DNA of 7,443 nt from contig CAYSBA010000051.1 in assembly GCA_964429075.1 (NCBI GenBank), positions 1-7,443 of the forward strand. Direction: 5' to 3'. This stretch comes from CAYSBA01 sp964429075 [NCBI: uncultured bacterium] (GTDB lineage Bacteria; CAYSBA01). The translations under genes and the position numbers were made by a program. Under the pieces are notes generated by a model, which saw only the letters and a program-made list of their open reading frames with translations, was not told the DNA's origin and did not search any database. Every line of letters begins with the position of its first letter. The stretch's first letter is position 1. Shown here in pieces: positions 1 to 6,285 of the stretch.

Positions 1-166
1 GATAATTGGTAAGCATTTTTCCATGAATCTTGTTTGATACCGTACAAATTACAATATAGTCTGTAAAATTTGAAGAATCTTTTACATCAATTACAAGTAG
101 ATCTTTAGCCTTTTTGTTTAGAAGTAGTTTAATTATTGTCTCAACAATCCTCGGAGTTTCAATCAT
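1..166 (-). CDS. rsfS: Ribosomal silencing factor RsfS (Iojap/YbeB family), N-terminal part, cut by window edge
   Basis: RsfS family proteins bind ribosomal protein uL14 on the 50S subunit and block joining with the 30S, lowering translation under starvation. The minus strand reads from an ATG at 166 for 55 uninterrupted codons to the window edge. The protein starts MIETPRIVETIIKLLL, then KKAKDLLVIDV, then SSNFTDYIVICT. This matches the family pattern of an N-terminal helix, a K-A-x-D-[IL]-x-V-[LI]-D-V strand and the S-x-F-T-D-Y-x-[VI]-I-C strand. The start lies one base after the lon stop codon, so the two genes are almost certainly co-transcribed. No strong Shine-Dalgarno is visible, only a weak AGG about 13 bases upstream inside lon, so termination-reinitiation is plausible. 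About half of a usual RsfS (roughly 110-130 residues) is present. Family assignment is fairly secure; the C-terminus is not visible. Confidence 0.88.
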   Translation of the reverse strand, partial: MIETPRIVETIIKLLLNKKAKDLLVIDVKDSSNFTDYIVICTVSNKIHGKMLTNY

Positions 167-167
167 T

Positions 168-2588
168 TTAGTTTGTTACCTGTGCCTGGTGTTCGCTTCC
201 TCCAAAGGTATTATTGTCTGTAAGAGGAGCAAACCTGAAACTGTCGATTGTGTGTTTAAAAACATCCTGTACATCATCGACAAAGATAAATTCTACCTTC
301 TTTTTGACCTCCTTTGGTATCTCTATTGTATCCTTCTTATTACGCAAAGGTAAAACTATCCTTGTAATACCATTTCTAACTGCTGCAAGTACCTTTTCTT
401 TAATTCCGCCAACAGGCAAAACTCTTCCTCTCAAGGTTATCTCACCGGTCATTGCTGTGTCGTTTCGTACTAGTCTATTCTGTAAAAGAGAACACAAAGA
501 GACTGCTATTGTAATACCGGCAGATGGACCATCCTTAGGTACTGCACCAGCAGGAACATGTATGTGTATATCGTTACGTTCGAAAATGACTGGATCGATT
601 CCCAGTACAGCTGCCTTGGAACGAATGTATGAAAGAGCAGTCTTTGCAGACTCCATCATCACATCCCCAAGTTTACCGGTAAGTACAAGATTTCCTTTAC
701 CTTGCATCATTGTTGCTTCTATAAACAGAATGTCACCACCGAATGGGGTCCAAGCAAGACCAATTGCAACACCAGGTATGCTGGTCCTCTCTCTAACCTC
801 AGATATGAATTTCTTTATACCCAGATATTTTTCAAGGTTTTTGTGGGTTATTGTGGTTGTTGTCCTTTCACCTTTCACCACCTTCGTTGCTATCTTTCTG
901 CATACATTGGCAATTTCACGTTCGAGGTTTCGTACACCAGATTCACGGGTATAGTCTGTAATAATTGTTTCAATAGCAGCCCTTGTAAATCTTATAGAAC
1001 CCTCTTCAAGTCCATTGGCCCTGATCTGTTTTGGTATCAAAAATTGCTTTGCGATGTGAACCTTCTCCTGCAGAGTATATCCATTTATCTCGATAACCTC
1101 CATTCTATCGAGAAGGGGTGGAGGGATCGTGTCTATCTGGTTGGCAGTAGTAATAAACATAACCTTGCTCAAATCGAACTTAAGATCTATATAGTGGTCC
1201 ACAAAAGAGTTGTTTTGCTCTGGATCGAGTACTTCAAGCAGTGCGCTTGCGGGATCTCCTCTAAAATCTTTACCTACCTTATCTATCTCATCCAGCATAA
1301 TAAGCGGGTTGTTCACACCAGTCTTTTTTAATGCTGCAATAATCTTACCAGGCATTGCACCTATATAGGTACGGCGATGCCCGCGAATCTCTGCCTCGTC
1401 ATGTATGCCGCCAAGAGCAATCCTTTCAAATTTCCTACCTAGTGCCTTTGCAATAGACCTTCCAAGAGAAGTTTTACCAACCCCAGGTGGGCCTAAAAAA
1501 CATATTATTGGACTTTGCATCTCTTCATTTTTACGGGATTTTAGAGTACGGACCGCAATAAATTCGAGTATCCTCTCTTTGACCTTCTTAAGTCCATAGT
1601 GATCTTCATCTAAAATGCGCTCCACCTCGTTAAGATCGAGATTATCACTGGTTGATTTGCTCCAGGGTAGATCACATAGCCAGGTAAGATAGTTTCTTGA
1701 TACAGTATATTCTGCAGACTCCTGATGCATCTTACTCATTCTATCAAGCTCTTTTAGAGCTGCCTCCTCTGCATACTTGGGCATCTTTGCCTTTTTAATC
1801 CTCTGTCTAAAATTGGCTATTTCACCCTCTTCGTCATCCTCCTCTCCTAATTCCTTCTTTATCGCCTTTATCTGTTCACGCAGGTAAAATTCTTTTTGCT
1901 TTTTGTCTATTTCTTCTTTCACCTTGCTGTGAATTTTTGCACCGATTTCCAGCATCTCCAGCTCTTTGTTGACAAGATGGGCCACTAGTCTCAACCTTTT
2001 CTTTATATCGATTGTCTCGAGAACCCTCTGTTTTTCTTCGATACTTATGTTGAGGTGGCTTGCAACAAAATCTGCAAGTGTATTTGGTTCTTTCAGGTTC
2101 ATTACAGTTGATAATATATCGGTCTTATAGACAGTTATTCTGTCACTGAGAGATTGGAATAGATTCTTTATGTTGGCAACAAGAGACTGTATTTCAATAT
2201 CTACAGCTACCTCTTCATCAAAATATTCCACACGAGCCATAAAAAATGGATTTATAGATACATACTCTTTTACCTTAAATCTCTTAAATCCACTCATGAG
2301 GAGTTTAAGTGTATTGTCTGAGAGCTCCACAGGGTTGTTTAGTATGGTTCCGAGTGTTCCAAAGGTGTATAGATCACCAGGGGTAGGGAATTCTTCGTCT
2401 GCATCTTTCTGTGTGATTGTACCTATTATGTTGTTATTTTCGAGGGCATATTTCACAGCCTCAATGGATGATTTCCTCCCTACCATCATAGGAAGGATCA
2501 TCTTTGGGAATAGTATAAGATTTCTTATCGGGAGAATGGGTATCTCCTCTGGCAGCTCCTTTATCTCTTGTTTAATCTTTTTAACCAT
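168..2588 (-). CDS. lon: ATP-dependent protease LonA (endopeptidase La)
   Basis: Cytoplasmic AAA+ serine protease that unfolds and degrades misfolded and regulatory proteins as a hexamer. With the ATG at 2588 it has 806 residues, a normal length for LonA. Domain order: N-terminal substrate-binding LON domain (about 13-205, with PILPIRNLILFPKMILP near the start), a charged coiled-coil region (about 205-260, with acidic run EEDDEEGE), AAA+ module with Walker A GPPGVGKT (366-373) and Walker B LIMLDEID (429-436), then the proteolytic domain. The catalytic Ser689 lies in PKDGPSAG and Lys732 in GGIKEK, 43 residues apart as in E. coli Lon (Ser679/Lys722). The start is chosen at 2588 because AAGGTGA lies just upstream. 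A GTG six bases earlier (2594) would add two residues but would sit inside that ribosome-binding site. rsfS follows one base downstream. There are no frameshifts and all catalytic residues are present. Confidence 0.98.
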   Translation of the reverse strand: MVKKIKQEIKELPEEIPILPIRNLILFPKMILPMMVGRKSSIEAVKYALENNNIIGTITQKDADEEFPTPGDLYTFGTLGTILNNPVELSDNTLKLLMSGFKRFKVKEYVSINPFFMARVEYFDEEVAVDIEIQSLVANIKNLFQSLSDRITVYKTDILSTVMNLKEPNTLADFVASHLNISIEEKQRVLETIDIKKRLRLVAHLVNKELEMLEIGAKIHSKVKEEIDKKQKEFYLREQIKAIKKELGEEDDEEGEIANFRQRIKKAKMPKYAEEAALKELDRMSKMHQESAEYTVSRNYLTWLCDLPWSKSTSDNLDLNEVERILDEDHYGLKKVKERILEFIAVRTLKSRKNEEMQSPIICFLGPPGVGKTSLGRSIAKALGRKFERIALGGIHDEAEIRGHRRTYIGAMPGKIIAALKKTGVNNPLIMLDEIDKVGKDFRGDPASALLEVLDPEQNNSFVDHYIDLKFDLSKVMFITTANQIDTIPPPLLDRMEVIEINGYTLQEKVHIAKQFLIPKQIRANGLEEGSIRFTRAAIETIITDYTRESGVRNLEREIANVCRKIATKVVKGERTTTTITHKNLEKYLGIKKFISEVRERTSIPGVAIGLAWTPFGGDILFIEATMMQGKGNLVLTGKLGDVMMESAKTALSYIRSKAAVLGIDPVIFERNDIHIHVPAGAVPKDGPSAGITIAVSLCSLLQNRLVRNDTAMTGEITLRGRVLPVGGIKEKVLAAVRNGITRIVLPLRNKKDTIEIPKEVKKKVEFIFVDDVQDVFKHTIDSFRFAPLTDNNTFGGSEHQAQVTN

Positions 2589-2593
2589 ACTCA

Positions 2594-2598
2594 CCTTT
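2594..2598 (-). promoter_or_regulatory. lon ribosome-binding site, decides the start
   Basis: The minus strand reads AAAGGTGAGT directly before the ATG at 2588. GGTGA complements the 3' end of 16S rRNA in its extended (GGAGGTGA) register, at a spacing suited to the ATG at 2588. The upstream in-frame GTG (2592-2594) is part of this element and is therefore an unlikely start. Confidence 0.6.
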
Positions 2599-2616
2599 TA
2601 TATAAATTCACATGTT

Positions 2617-2645
2617 ATCATAATTAGTAAATACTTCAAAGTCAA
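2617..2645 (-). promoter_or_regulatory. Sigma-70-type promoter of lon
   Basis: On the minus strand, TTGACT (2645-2640) and TATGAT (2622-2617) are separated by exactly 17 bases. Each box matches the housekeeping consensus at 5 of 6 positions. Transcription would start near 2610, leaving a leader of about 22 bases before the ATG at 2588. No CIRCE-type inverted repeat was seen here, so HrcA-type heat-shock control of lon is not evident. Confidence 0.6.
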
Positions 2646-2678
2646 GCAATACTCACCTGATGCTATGTTTGATTGGGT

Positions 2679-2706
2679 TTGACACAAGTATAAAAAAATG
2701 TATTAT
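2679..2706 (+). promoter_or_regulatory. Sigma-70-type promoter of the choice-of-anchor-D gene
   Basis: A perfect TTGACA (2679-2684) is followed after 16 bases by TATTAT (2701-2706; 5 of 6 to consensus). Transcription would begin near 2713, about 24 bases before the ATG at 2737. The ATG at 2698 lies upstream of the predicted transcript start, so it cannot be used from this promoter. The -35 overlaps the second of two GTTTGA copies (2667-2672 and 2677-2682) spaced 10 bp apart. The -35 boxes of this promoter and of lon point away from each other with 33 bp between them. Confidence 0.6.
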
Positions 2707-2736
2707 TTTTGTTCTGAAAATATGATGGAGTCTGTT

Positions 2737-4404
2737 ATGCATACAAATAGGGCAATCTACATAGCCTTGGTTATCTTCTCTTTTTTAATGATTCGCTGTT
2801 CCTGTGAAGAGGTTAGTGATTTTACACCACGACTCTCCACAGAAAGTACAGTTGTTGACTTTGGGAGGGTGACTGTAAATACAACAAAAACCATCGATTT
2901 CTCTATAACTAATGTTGGTTCAGCATCCCTTGTTATAGATAAAATCGTCCTGTCGGATGATACTTCTAACGAATTTGTCATTGGAAATTTCCCCTCATCT
3001 TTAAAACCGCTTGAGACTTATAATCTTGAACTTTCATACAGCCCAAAAGAAACAGGGGCAGATACCGGTTCTTTCTTGATATATTGTAATGACGAGAGCC
3101 TTAAACCAAAGGAATATCTAGCAATAAAACTCCTTGGAGAGGGTGTACCCCCACCTGATATCCGTGTAGATACAACCTCCTTTTTGTTTGGAGCCGTTCC
3201 GGTTGGAGAATCTTCAACAAAGACTGCAAAAATAATGAATGTTGGTGACGGCCCTCTATTTATAACCAATATCTATATAGATGCTGATGATCCCTCAATG
3301 GCAGAACGCTTTATTCAGGTTGAACCTCTCAGCTTTCCAATTACTGTTGAATCCGGTGATTCAACTCCTCTTACAATCACCTATATCCCTGATGCTGAAG
3401 AGGCACATCAGGCAAAGGTACACATTGAGAGTAACGATCCTGATGAACCTGTGGTCGATCTAATTCTGCTCGGTAGCGGGACTGCTCCCTATGCAACAAT
3501 CAGCCCCTCATCGGTTGATTTTGGTGATGTATATCAGGGACAATCTAAGGATGTAACGCTCACGATCACCAATACGGGTTCATTTAACCTCGATATCACC
3601 TCAATTGATCTATCGGGCAGTTCAGACATAACAATCAAATCTGCTCCAGGTCTTCCTTTGCAATTGCCACCTGCTGGAAGTACAGATATTATCCTCACCT
3701 ACGCACCATCTGACAACAGTATTGATACATCAAATCTTACAGTCTCTACCTCTTCTGGCGACCTGAGTGTATTTTGTATTGGTTCATCGAGGGCAATTAT
3801 AGATGTTGATCCCAAGTTTTATGTATTTTCAGGTTCACCAGAACGACTCGACATAACCATAAAGAATAGAGGTTATGCCAATCTAACAATCTCTTCGATT
3901 GATCTTGATACAACATCAAGTCCAGATTTTTCTCTAACTGATGTACCCACCATACCTTCTGTTGTACAGCCAAATAGTCAGATTCAGTTTGCTGTTATCT
4001 ATCAGGACGATCATCCAGGTCAGGATGTGTCACAGGTCTCTATTGATCACGATGGAATAGGTCAGACCCCCTTTGTAATAAGCCTATCATCTGATCAGGA
4101 GTCAAACTTTCCACCTGTGGCAGATGCTGGTGATGATATTTTCCTTTTTAATTATGATCTTAATAATGCTACAGCAATTGAGCTTAATGGATCCGGTAGT
4201 TATGATGATCACAATGCGATTACTGCATATCAATGGGAAATAATATCCATTCCTCAGACAAGCAATATCACCTTACAGAATGCCGATCAGGCTGTTGCAT
4301 CCTTTGTGCCAGATGCCTATGGACATTACAAATTTCAGCTAACAGTTACCGATGATGCTGGTCAGAGCGATTCCGATACTGTTGAAGTAAGTATCAATCC
4401 ATGA
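2737..4404 (+). CDS. Secreted or lipid-anchored choice-of-anchor-D (ASH/HYDIN-like) repeat protein with C-terminal PKD-like domain
   Basis: Likely an envelope or surface protein; no enzymatic function is visible. From the ATG at 2737 it has 555 residues. That start is preferred because GGAG (2727-2730) lies 6 bases upstream and the predicted promoter lies before it. In-frame ATGs at 2698, 2722 and 2725 are alternatives. Residues 1-23 form an export signal: Arg5, hydrophobic stretch 7-19, then MIRCSC. Cys21 or Cys23 could be lipidated, but Arg20 breaks the usual lipobox. Four Ig-like modules follow at about 37-135, 142-247, 253-349 and 355-451. Repeat hallmarks are VDFGRVTV, FLFGAVPVG and VDFGDVYQG, each followed by a [IL]-T/M-N-x-G turn, and SYSPKETG-like strands; the fourth is the most diverged. 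Residues about 459-555 (PPVADAGDD, LNGSGSYDD, LTVTDDAGQSDSDTV) resemble a PKD/K319-type domain. Its TGA overlaps the next gene's ATG. The role is unknown; such modules usually mediate adhesion or protein contacts. Confidence 0.85.
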   Translation: MHTNRAIYIALVIFSFLMIRCSCEEVSDFTPRLSTESTVVDFGRVTVNTTKTIDFSITNVGSASLVIDKIVLSDDTSNEFVIGNFPSSLKPLETYNLELSYSPKETGADTGSFLIYCNDESLKPKEYLAIKLLGEGVPPPDIRVDTTSFLFGAVPVGESSTKTAKIMNVGDGPLFITNIYIDADDPSMAERFIQVEPLSFPITVESGDSTPLTITYIPDAEEAHQAKVHIESNDPDEPVVDLILLGSGTAPYATISPSSVDFGDVYQGQSKDVTLTITNTGSFNLDITSIDLSGSSDITIKSAPGLPLQLPPAGSTDIILTYAPSDNSIDTSNLTVSTSSGDLSVFCIGSSRAIIDVDPKFYVFSGSPERLDITIKNRGYANLTISSIDLDTTSSPDFSLTDVPTIPSVVQPNSQIQFAVIYQDDHPGQDVSQVSIDHDGIGQTPFVISLSSDQESNFPPVADAGDDIFLFNYDLNNATAIELNGSGSYDDHNAITAYQWEIISIPQTSNITLQNADQAVASFVPDAYGHYKFQLTVTDDAGQSDSDTVEVSINP

Positions 4405-5885
4405 AAGATCAACTGACTTGTCATCGTGCTGCTAGGATACTTGAAAATGCCAACTGGATCCATATACTCGATAGTGGATCTTCATGCAGGGAGTTTGAAC
4501 TACTGAGAGATAGGCTCCTCGATCTGCCCCCGGATGTAATGCTGCCTTATGATCTTTATGATGATGAACTCAGACTACTGGAAAAGGCAAAATCCTTAAG
4601 AAACACAAAAAGAGACGCAATAACACTTCTCAGATATACAACACTTTCGCCATATACAGGGCATAAAATAGGCTTAAGGTCTGAGATGGGTGTTGAAGAT
4701 GGTATGAGATTTATCCTCAATGATGCAGATCTTTCTGGCCTGGATGATACAAAAAAAAGATGGCTTTTAGATGAGGCAGAATTTTACCTCAGCTCATCGC
4801 GGCGTAACCCGATGCATCTTCTTAATCTTGCTATTATGGCAAAAAAGAGACTTAACAAGCTCGGTAGAGATGCCTATATATCAGGCGATCTGAGAAGATG
4901 TATAAAGAGTGTGGATAAAATTATAATAGTCTACACAGGAGATCTGCTCAAAAAAGAGGATGTTTATGATATCAATCGATTGGCTAACAGAGAGTACACA
5001 GAAGTTGTCTTTAAACACACAAGTCCAGAGAGACTTGGTACAGTCCTTTTTGAAACTACTGGTCCTTTAGATTTTGTAAGATCGATAAAAGAGAAGTTTG
5101 GCGGCAAGCTACCTGAATGTGAAGATGAAAAAGAGATATTCAGACTTTCTGGTCTGGCTTATATAGATCCAGAATACAGAGATGGGACAAGGCCAACATT
5201 TTTGCTCGGTGATATAGTAGGTGACTTTCATGTACATTCATGGTGGTCTGATGGAAACAATTCGATTGCTGAAGTCAAAAAGGAGGCGATAAAACTGGGT
5301 TATGAATTTATAACCTTTTGTGATCATTCACAAAATTCTAAAAGATCTGGTGGGGTTAAAATATCACTTCTGGATAAGAGAAATATGGAGATATCAGAGA
5401 ATTCTGATAGGGACCTTCTCATACTTTCTGGTATGGAACTTGATATTCTGGATGGCTATCTTGATGCCTACGATAGTTATCGTCAGTATTCTGAGGTAAT
5501 ACTTGCTTCCATGCATTCAGGGATAAGGGATGTGCCAGGTGATCTTACCCGCAGCTACCTATCTATCCTGTCGAGACACAGGCCTACAGCAATTGCTCAC
5601 ATCAGCGCTTCTATAATTGCAAGGAGGATCCCCTATAGATTTAACAAAGAGAAGGTATTTATCAAGATGAAAGAACGAGGTGTGATGCTGGAGATCAATG
5701 GTAGTCCTCAACGGTTATCTCCAGGGATTGAAGACCTGAAACTTGCCAGAGAGATCGGCCTTAAATTTGTTTTATCCACCGATTGTCACGATAAAAGATT
5801 ACTCGGATTATGGATGCGCTGGGCCTGTGCACATGCAAATAGGGCAGGAATACCACCAGAGATGATCTTAAATGTTAGAAAGTAA
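4401..5885 (+). CDS. PolX-like protein with intact PHP domain and degenerate polymerase domain
   Basis: 494 residues; bacterial PolX (DNA polymerase X plus PHP nuclease, for gap repair) is usually about 570. Residues 8-130 follow the PolX 8-kDa/fingers layout, but both helix-hairpin-helix glycine loops are eroded (LSPYTGHK near 82-89, LSGLDDTKK near 111-119). Where PolX has GSxRR...GDID, this protein reads GDLRR (162-166) and VDKI (171-174), losing the second catalytic Asp. The third aligns with Val203 by eye. The linker GLAYIDPEYRDG (251-262) is PolX-like. The PHP domain has every expected metal ligand: His277 and His279 (FHVHS), Asp308-His309 (CDHSQ), Glu346 (GMELD), His372 (SMHSG), His400 (AHIS), Asp461 and His463 (TDCH). 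Expected activity is therefore metal-dependent phosphoester hydrolysis (3'-5' exonuclease or phosphatase) without polymerisation. The ATG overlaps the upstream stop (ATGA), implying coupled translation. No strong ribosome-binding site is visible. A histidinol-phosphatase-type PHP enzyme is less likely given the PolX-like N-terminal half. Confidence 0.85.
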   Translation: MKDQLTCHRAARILENANWIHILDSGSSCREFELLRDRLLDLPPDVMLPYDLYDDELRLLEKAKSLRNTKRDAITLLRYTTLSPYTGHKIGLRSEMGVEDGMRFILNDADLSGLDDTKKRWLLDEAEFYLSSSRRNPMHLLNLAIMAKKRLNKLGRDAYISGDLRRCIKSVDKIIIVYTGDLLKKEDVYDINRLANREYTEVVFKHTSPERLGTVLFETTGPLDFVRSIKEKFGGKLPECEDEKEIFRLSGLAYIDPEYRDGTRPTFLLGDIVGDFHVHSWWSDGNNSIAEVKKEAIKLGYEFITFCDHSQNSKRSGGVKISLLDKRNMEISENSDRDLLILSGMELDILDGYLDAYDSYRQYSEVILASMHSGIRDVPGDLTRSYLSILSRHRPTAIAHISASIIARRIPYRFNKEKVFIKMKERGVMLEINGSPQRLSPGIEDLKLAREIGLKFVLSTDCHDKRLLGLWMRWACAHANRAGIPPEMILNVRK

Positions 5886-5890
5886 TATGA

Positions 5891-6145
5891 TTATTTTGTT
5901 GCTGAGGATGAGGACTTTGTAGTCTCTTTTTTGGGTTTTGAACCAGATTTTTCTTTTAAATCCTTTTTATAACCATAATCGGTCACATACCAGCCAGATC
6001 CATTAAGAATAAATGACGTCTGTGAAAGAAGTCTCTTCATTGCGCCTCCGCAGGATGGACAGCTATCAGGACCTGGCTCTCCAATCCTCTGGAGTAGCTC
6101 AACAACCTGTCCACAGGACTGACATTTGTATTCGTAAATTGGCAT
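5891..6145 (-). CDS. FmdB-family zinc-ribbon protein
   Basis: 84 residues. [12 protein letters not shown] is the standard N-terminus of this family, so the ATG at 6145 is chosen. An in-frame ATG at 6151 would add Met-Asn. Four cysteines form a zinc ribbon: Cys8-x2-Cys11 and Cys29-x2-Cys32 (CPSCGG). After that comes the family's conserved [16 protein letters not shown] segment (44-60) and a lysine/serine-rich disordered tail ending in SSSSATK. The name comes from a putative regulator of formamidase in Methylophilus. The molecular role of most members is unproven, and zinc binding is the only safe prediction. The gene converges on the PolX-like gene with only 5 bases between stop codons and no terminator hairpin there. 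No Shine-Dalgarno precedes either ATG. Confidence 0.9.
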   Translation of the reverse strand: MPIYEYKCQSCGQVVELLQRIGEPGPDSCPSCGGAMKRLLSQTSFILNGSGWYVTDYGYKKDLKEKSGSKPKKETTKSSSSATK

Positions 6146-6151
6146 GTTCAT

Positions 6152-6180
6152 ATTTTAATCATTAGAATCTGATTTGTAAA
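6152..6180 (-). promoter_or_regulatory. Putative promoter of the fmdB-like gene, possibly leaderless
   Basis: On the minus strand, TTTACA (6180-6175) and TAAAAT (6157-6152) are separated by 17 bases and match the sigma-70 consensus at 5 of 6 positions each. The seventh base after the -10, the usual transcription start, is the A of the ATG at 6145. This would give an mRNA with no leader, which agrees with the absence of a ribosome-binding site. The region is AT-rich, so chance matches are a real possibility. Confidence 0.45.
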
Positions 6181-6207
6181 GTCCTTTTTTAGAACATATC
6201 TTTACAA
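6174..6207. repeat. 8-bp perfect inverted repeat, possible operator
   Basis: TTGTAAAG (6174-6181) and CTTTACAA (6200-6207) are exact reverse complements separated by 18 bases. The left arm covers the predicted -35 box of the fmdB-like gene. The long AT-rich loop argues against an RNA terminator. A dimeric regulator site or a chance dyad is more likely. Confidence 0.4.
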
Positions 6208-6219
6208 CATTTACCACCC

Positions 6220-6248
6220 TTGACTAAGTATACAATATGCTGTAAATA
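6220..6248 (+). promoter_or_regulatory. Weak candidate promoter of pssA
   Basis: TTGACT (6220-6225) is a good -35 box. The sequence 17 bases later, TAAATA (6243-6248), is a poor -10, and TAATAT at 6247-6252 lies too far away. A promoter for pssA is expected in this spacer because the neighbouring gene is divergent, but its exact position is uncertain. Confidence 0.3.
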
Positions 6249-6275
6249 ATATGAGTAAATTTTTTATTGTATTTT

Positions 6276-6280
6276 GGGGA
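6276..6280 (+). promoter_or_regulatory. pssA ribosome-binding site, decides the start
   Basis: GGGGA lies 5 bases before the ATG at 6286. The longer in-frame start, a TTG at 6274, overlaps this element and is therefore unlikely. Confidence 0.5.
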
Positions 6281-6285
6281 TAAAA

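Larger units (their letters stand above)
2587..2658. repeat. 10-bp direct repeat ATACTCACCT bracketing the lon promoter
   Basis: ATACTCACCT occurs at 2587-2596 and again at 2649-2658, 62 bp apart, on either side of the lon promoter. Read on the minus strand it is AGGTGAGTAT. The copy nearer lon is the ribosome-binding site plus the first bases of the start codon. The distal copy sits just upstream of the -35 box and ends in TTG rather than ATG. It could be a relic of a duplicated translation start, a regulator site, or chance. Confidence 0.4.

Noticed and set aside
214-954. 246-codon open frame on the plus strand, antisense to lon
   Set aside because: It lies wholly opposite the conserved Lon protease domain, has no recognisable protein features, and arises from lon codon bias.
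702-1331. 209-codon open frame antisense to lon
   Set aside because: It is a shadow of the Lon AAA+ domain, with composition unlike a real protein (rich in Cys, Phe and Tyr) and no ribosome-binding site seen.
2170-2682. 170-codon plus-strand frame crossing the lon start and promoter
   Set aside because: Most of it is antisense to the Lon N-domain, and its end covers the divergent promoters.
2737-4404. Repeated modules considered as DNA-level tandem repeats
   Set aside because: The four Ig-like modules are similar only at protein level. No long repeated nucleotide stretch is visible.
6174-6207. Inverted repeat considered as a Rho-independent terminator
   Set aside because: The stem is only 8 bp and AT-rich with an 18-base loop and no following T-run. 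It also lies between divergent genes, where no terminator is needed.
6274-6285. TTG at 6274 as the pssA start
   Set aside because: It overlaps the GGGGA ribosome-binding site. The ATG at 6286 has correct spacing.
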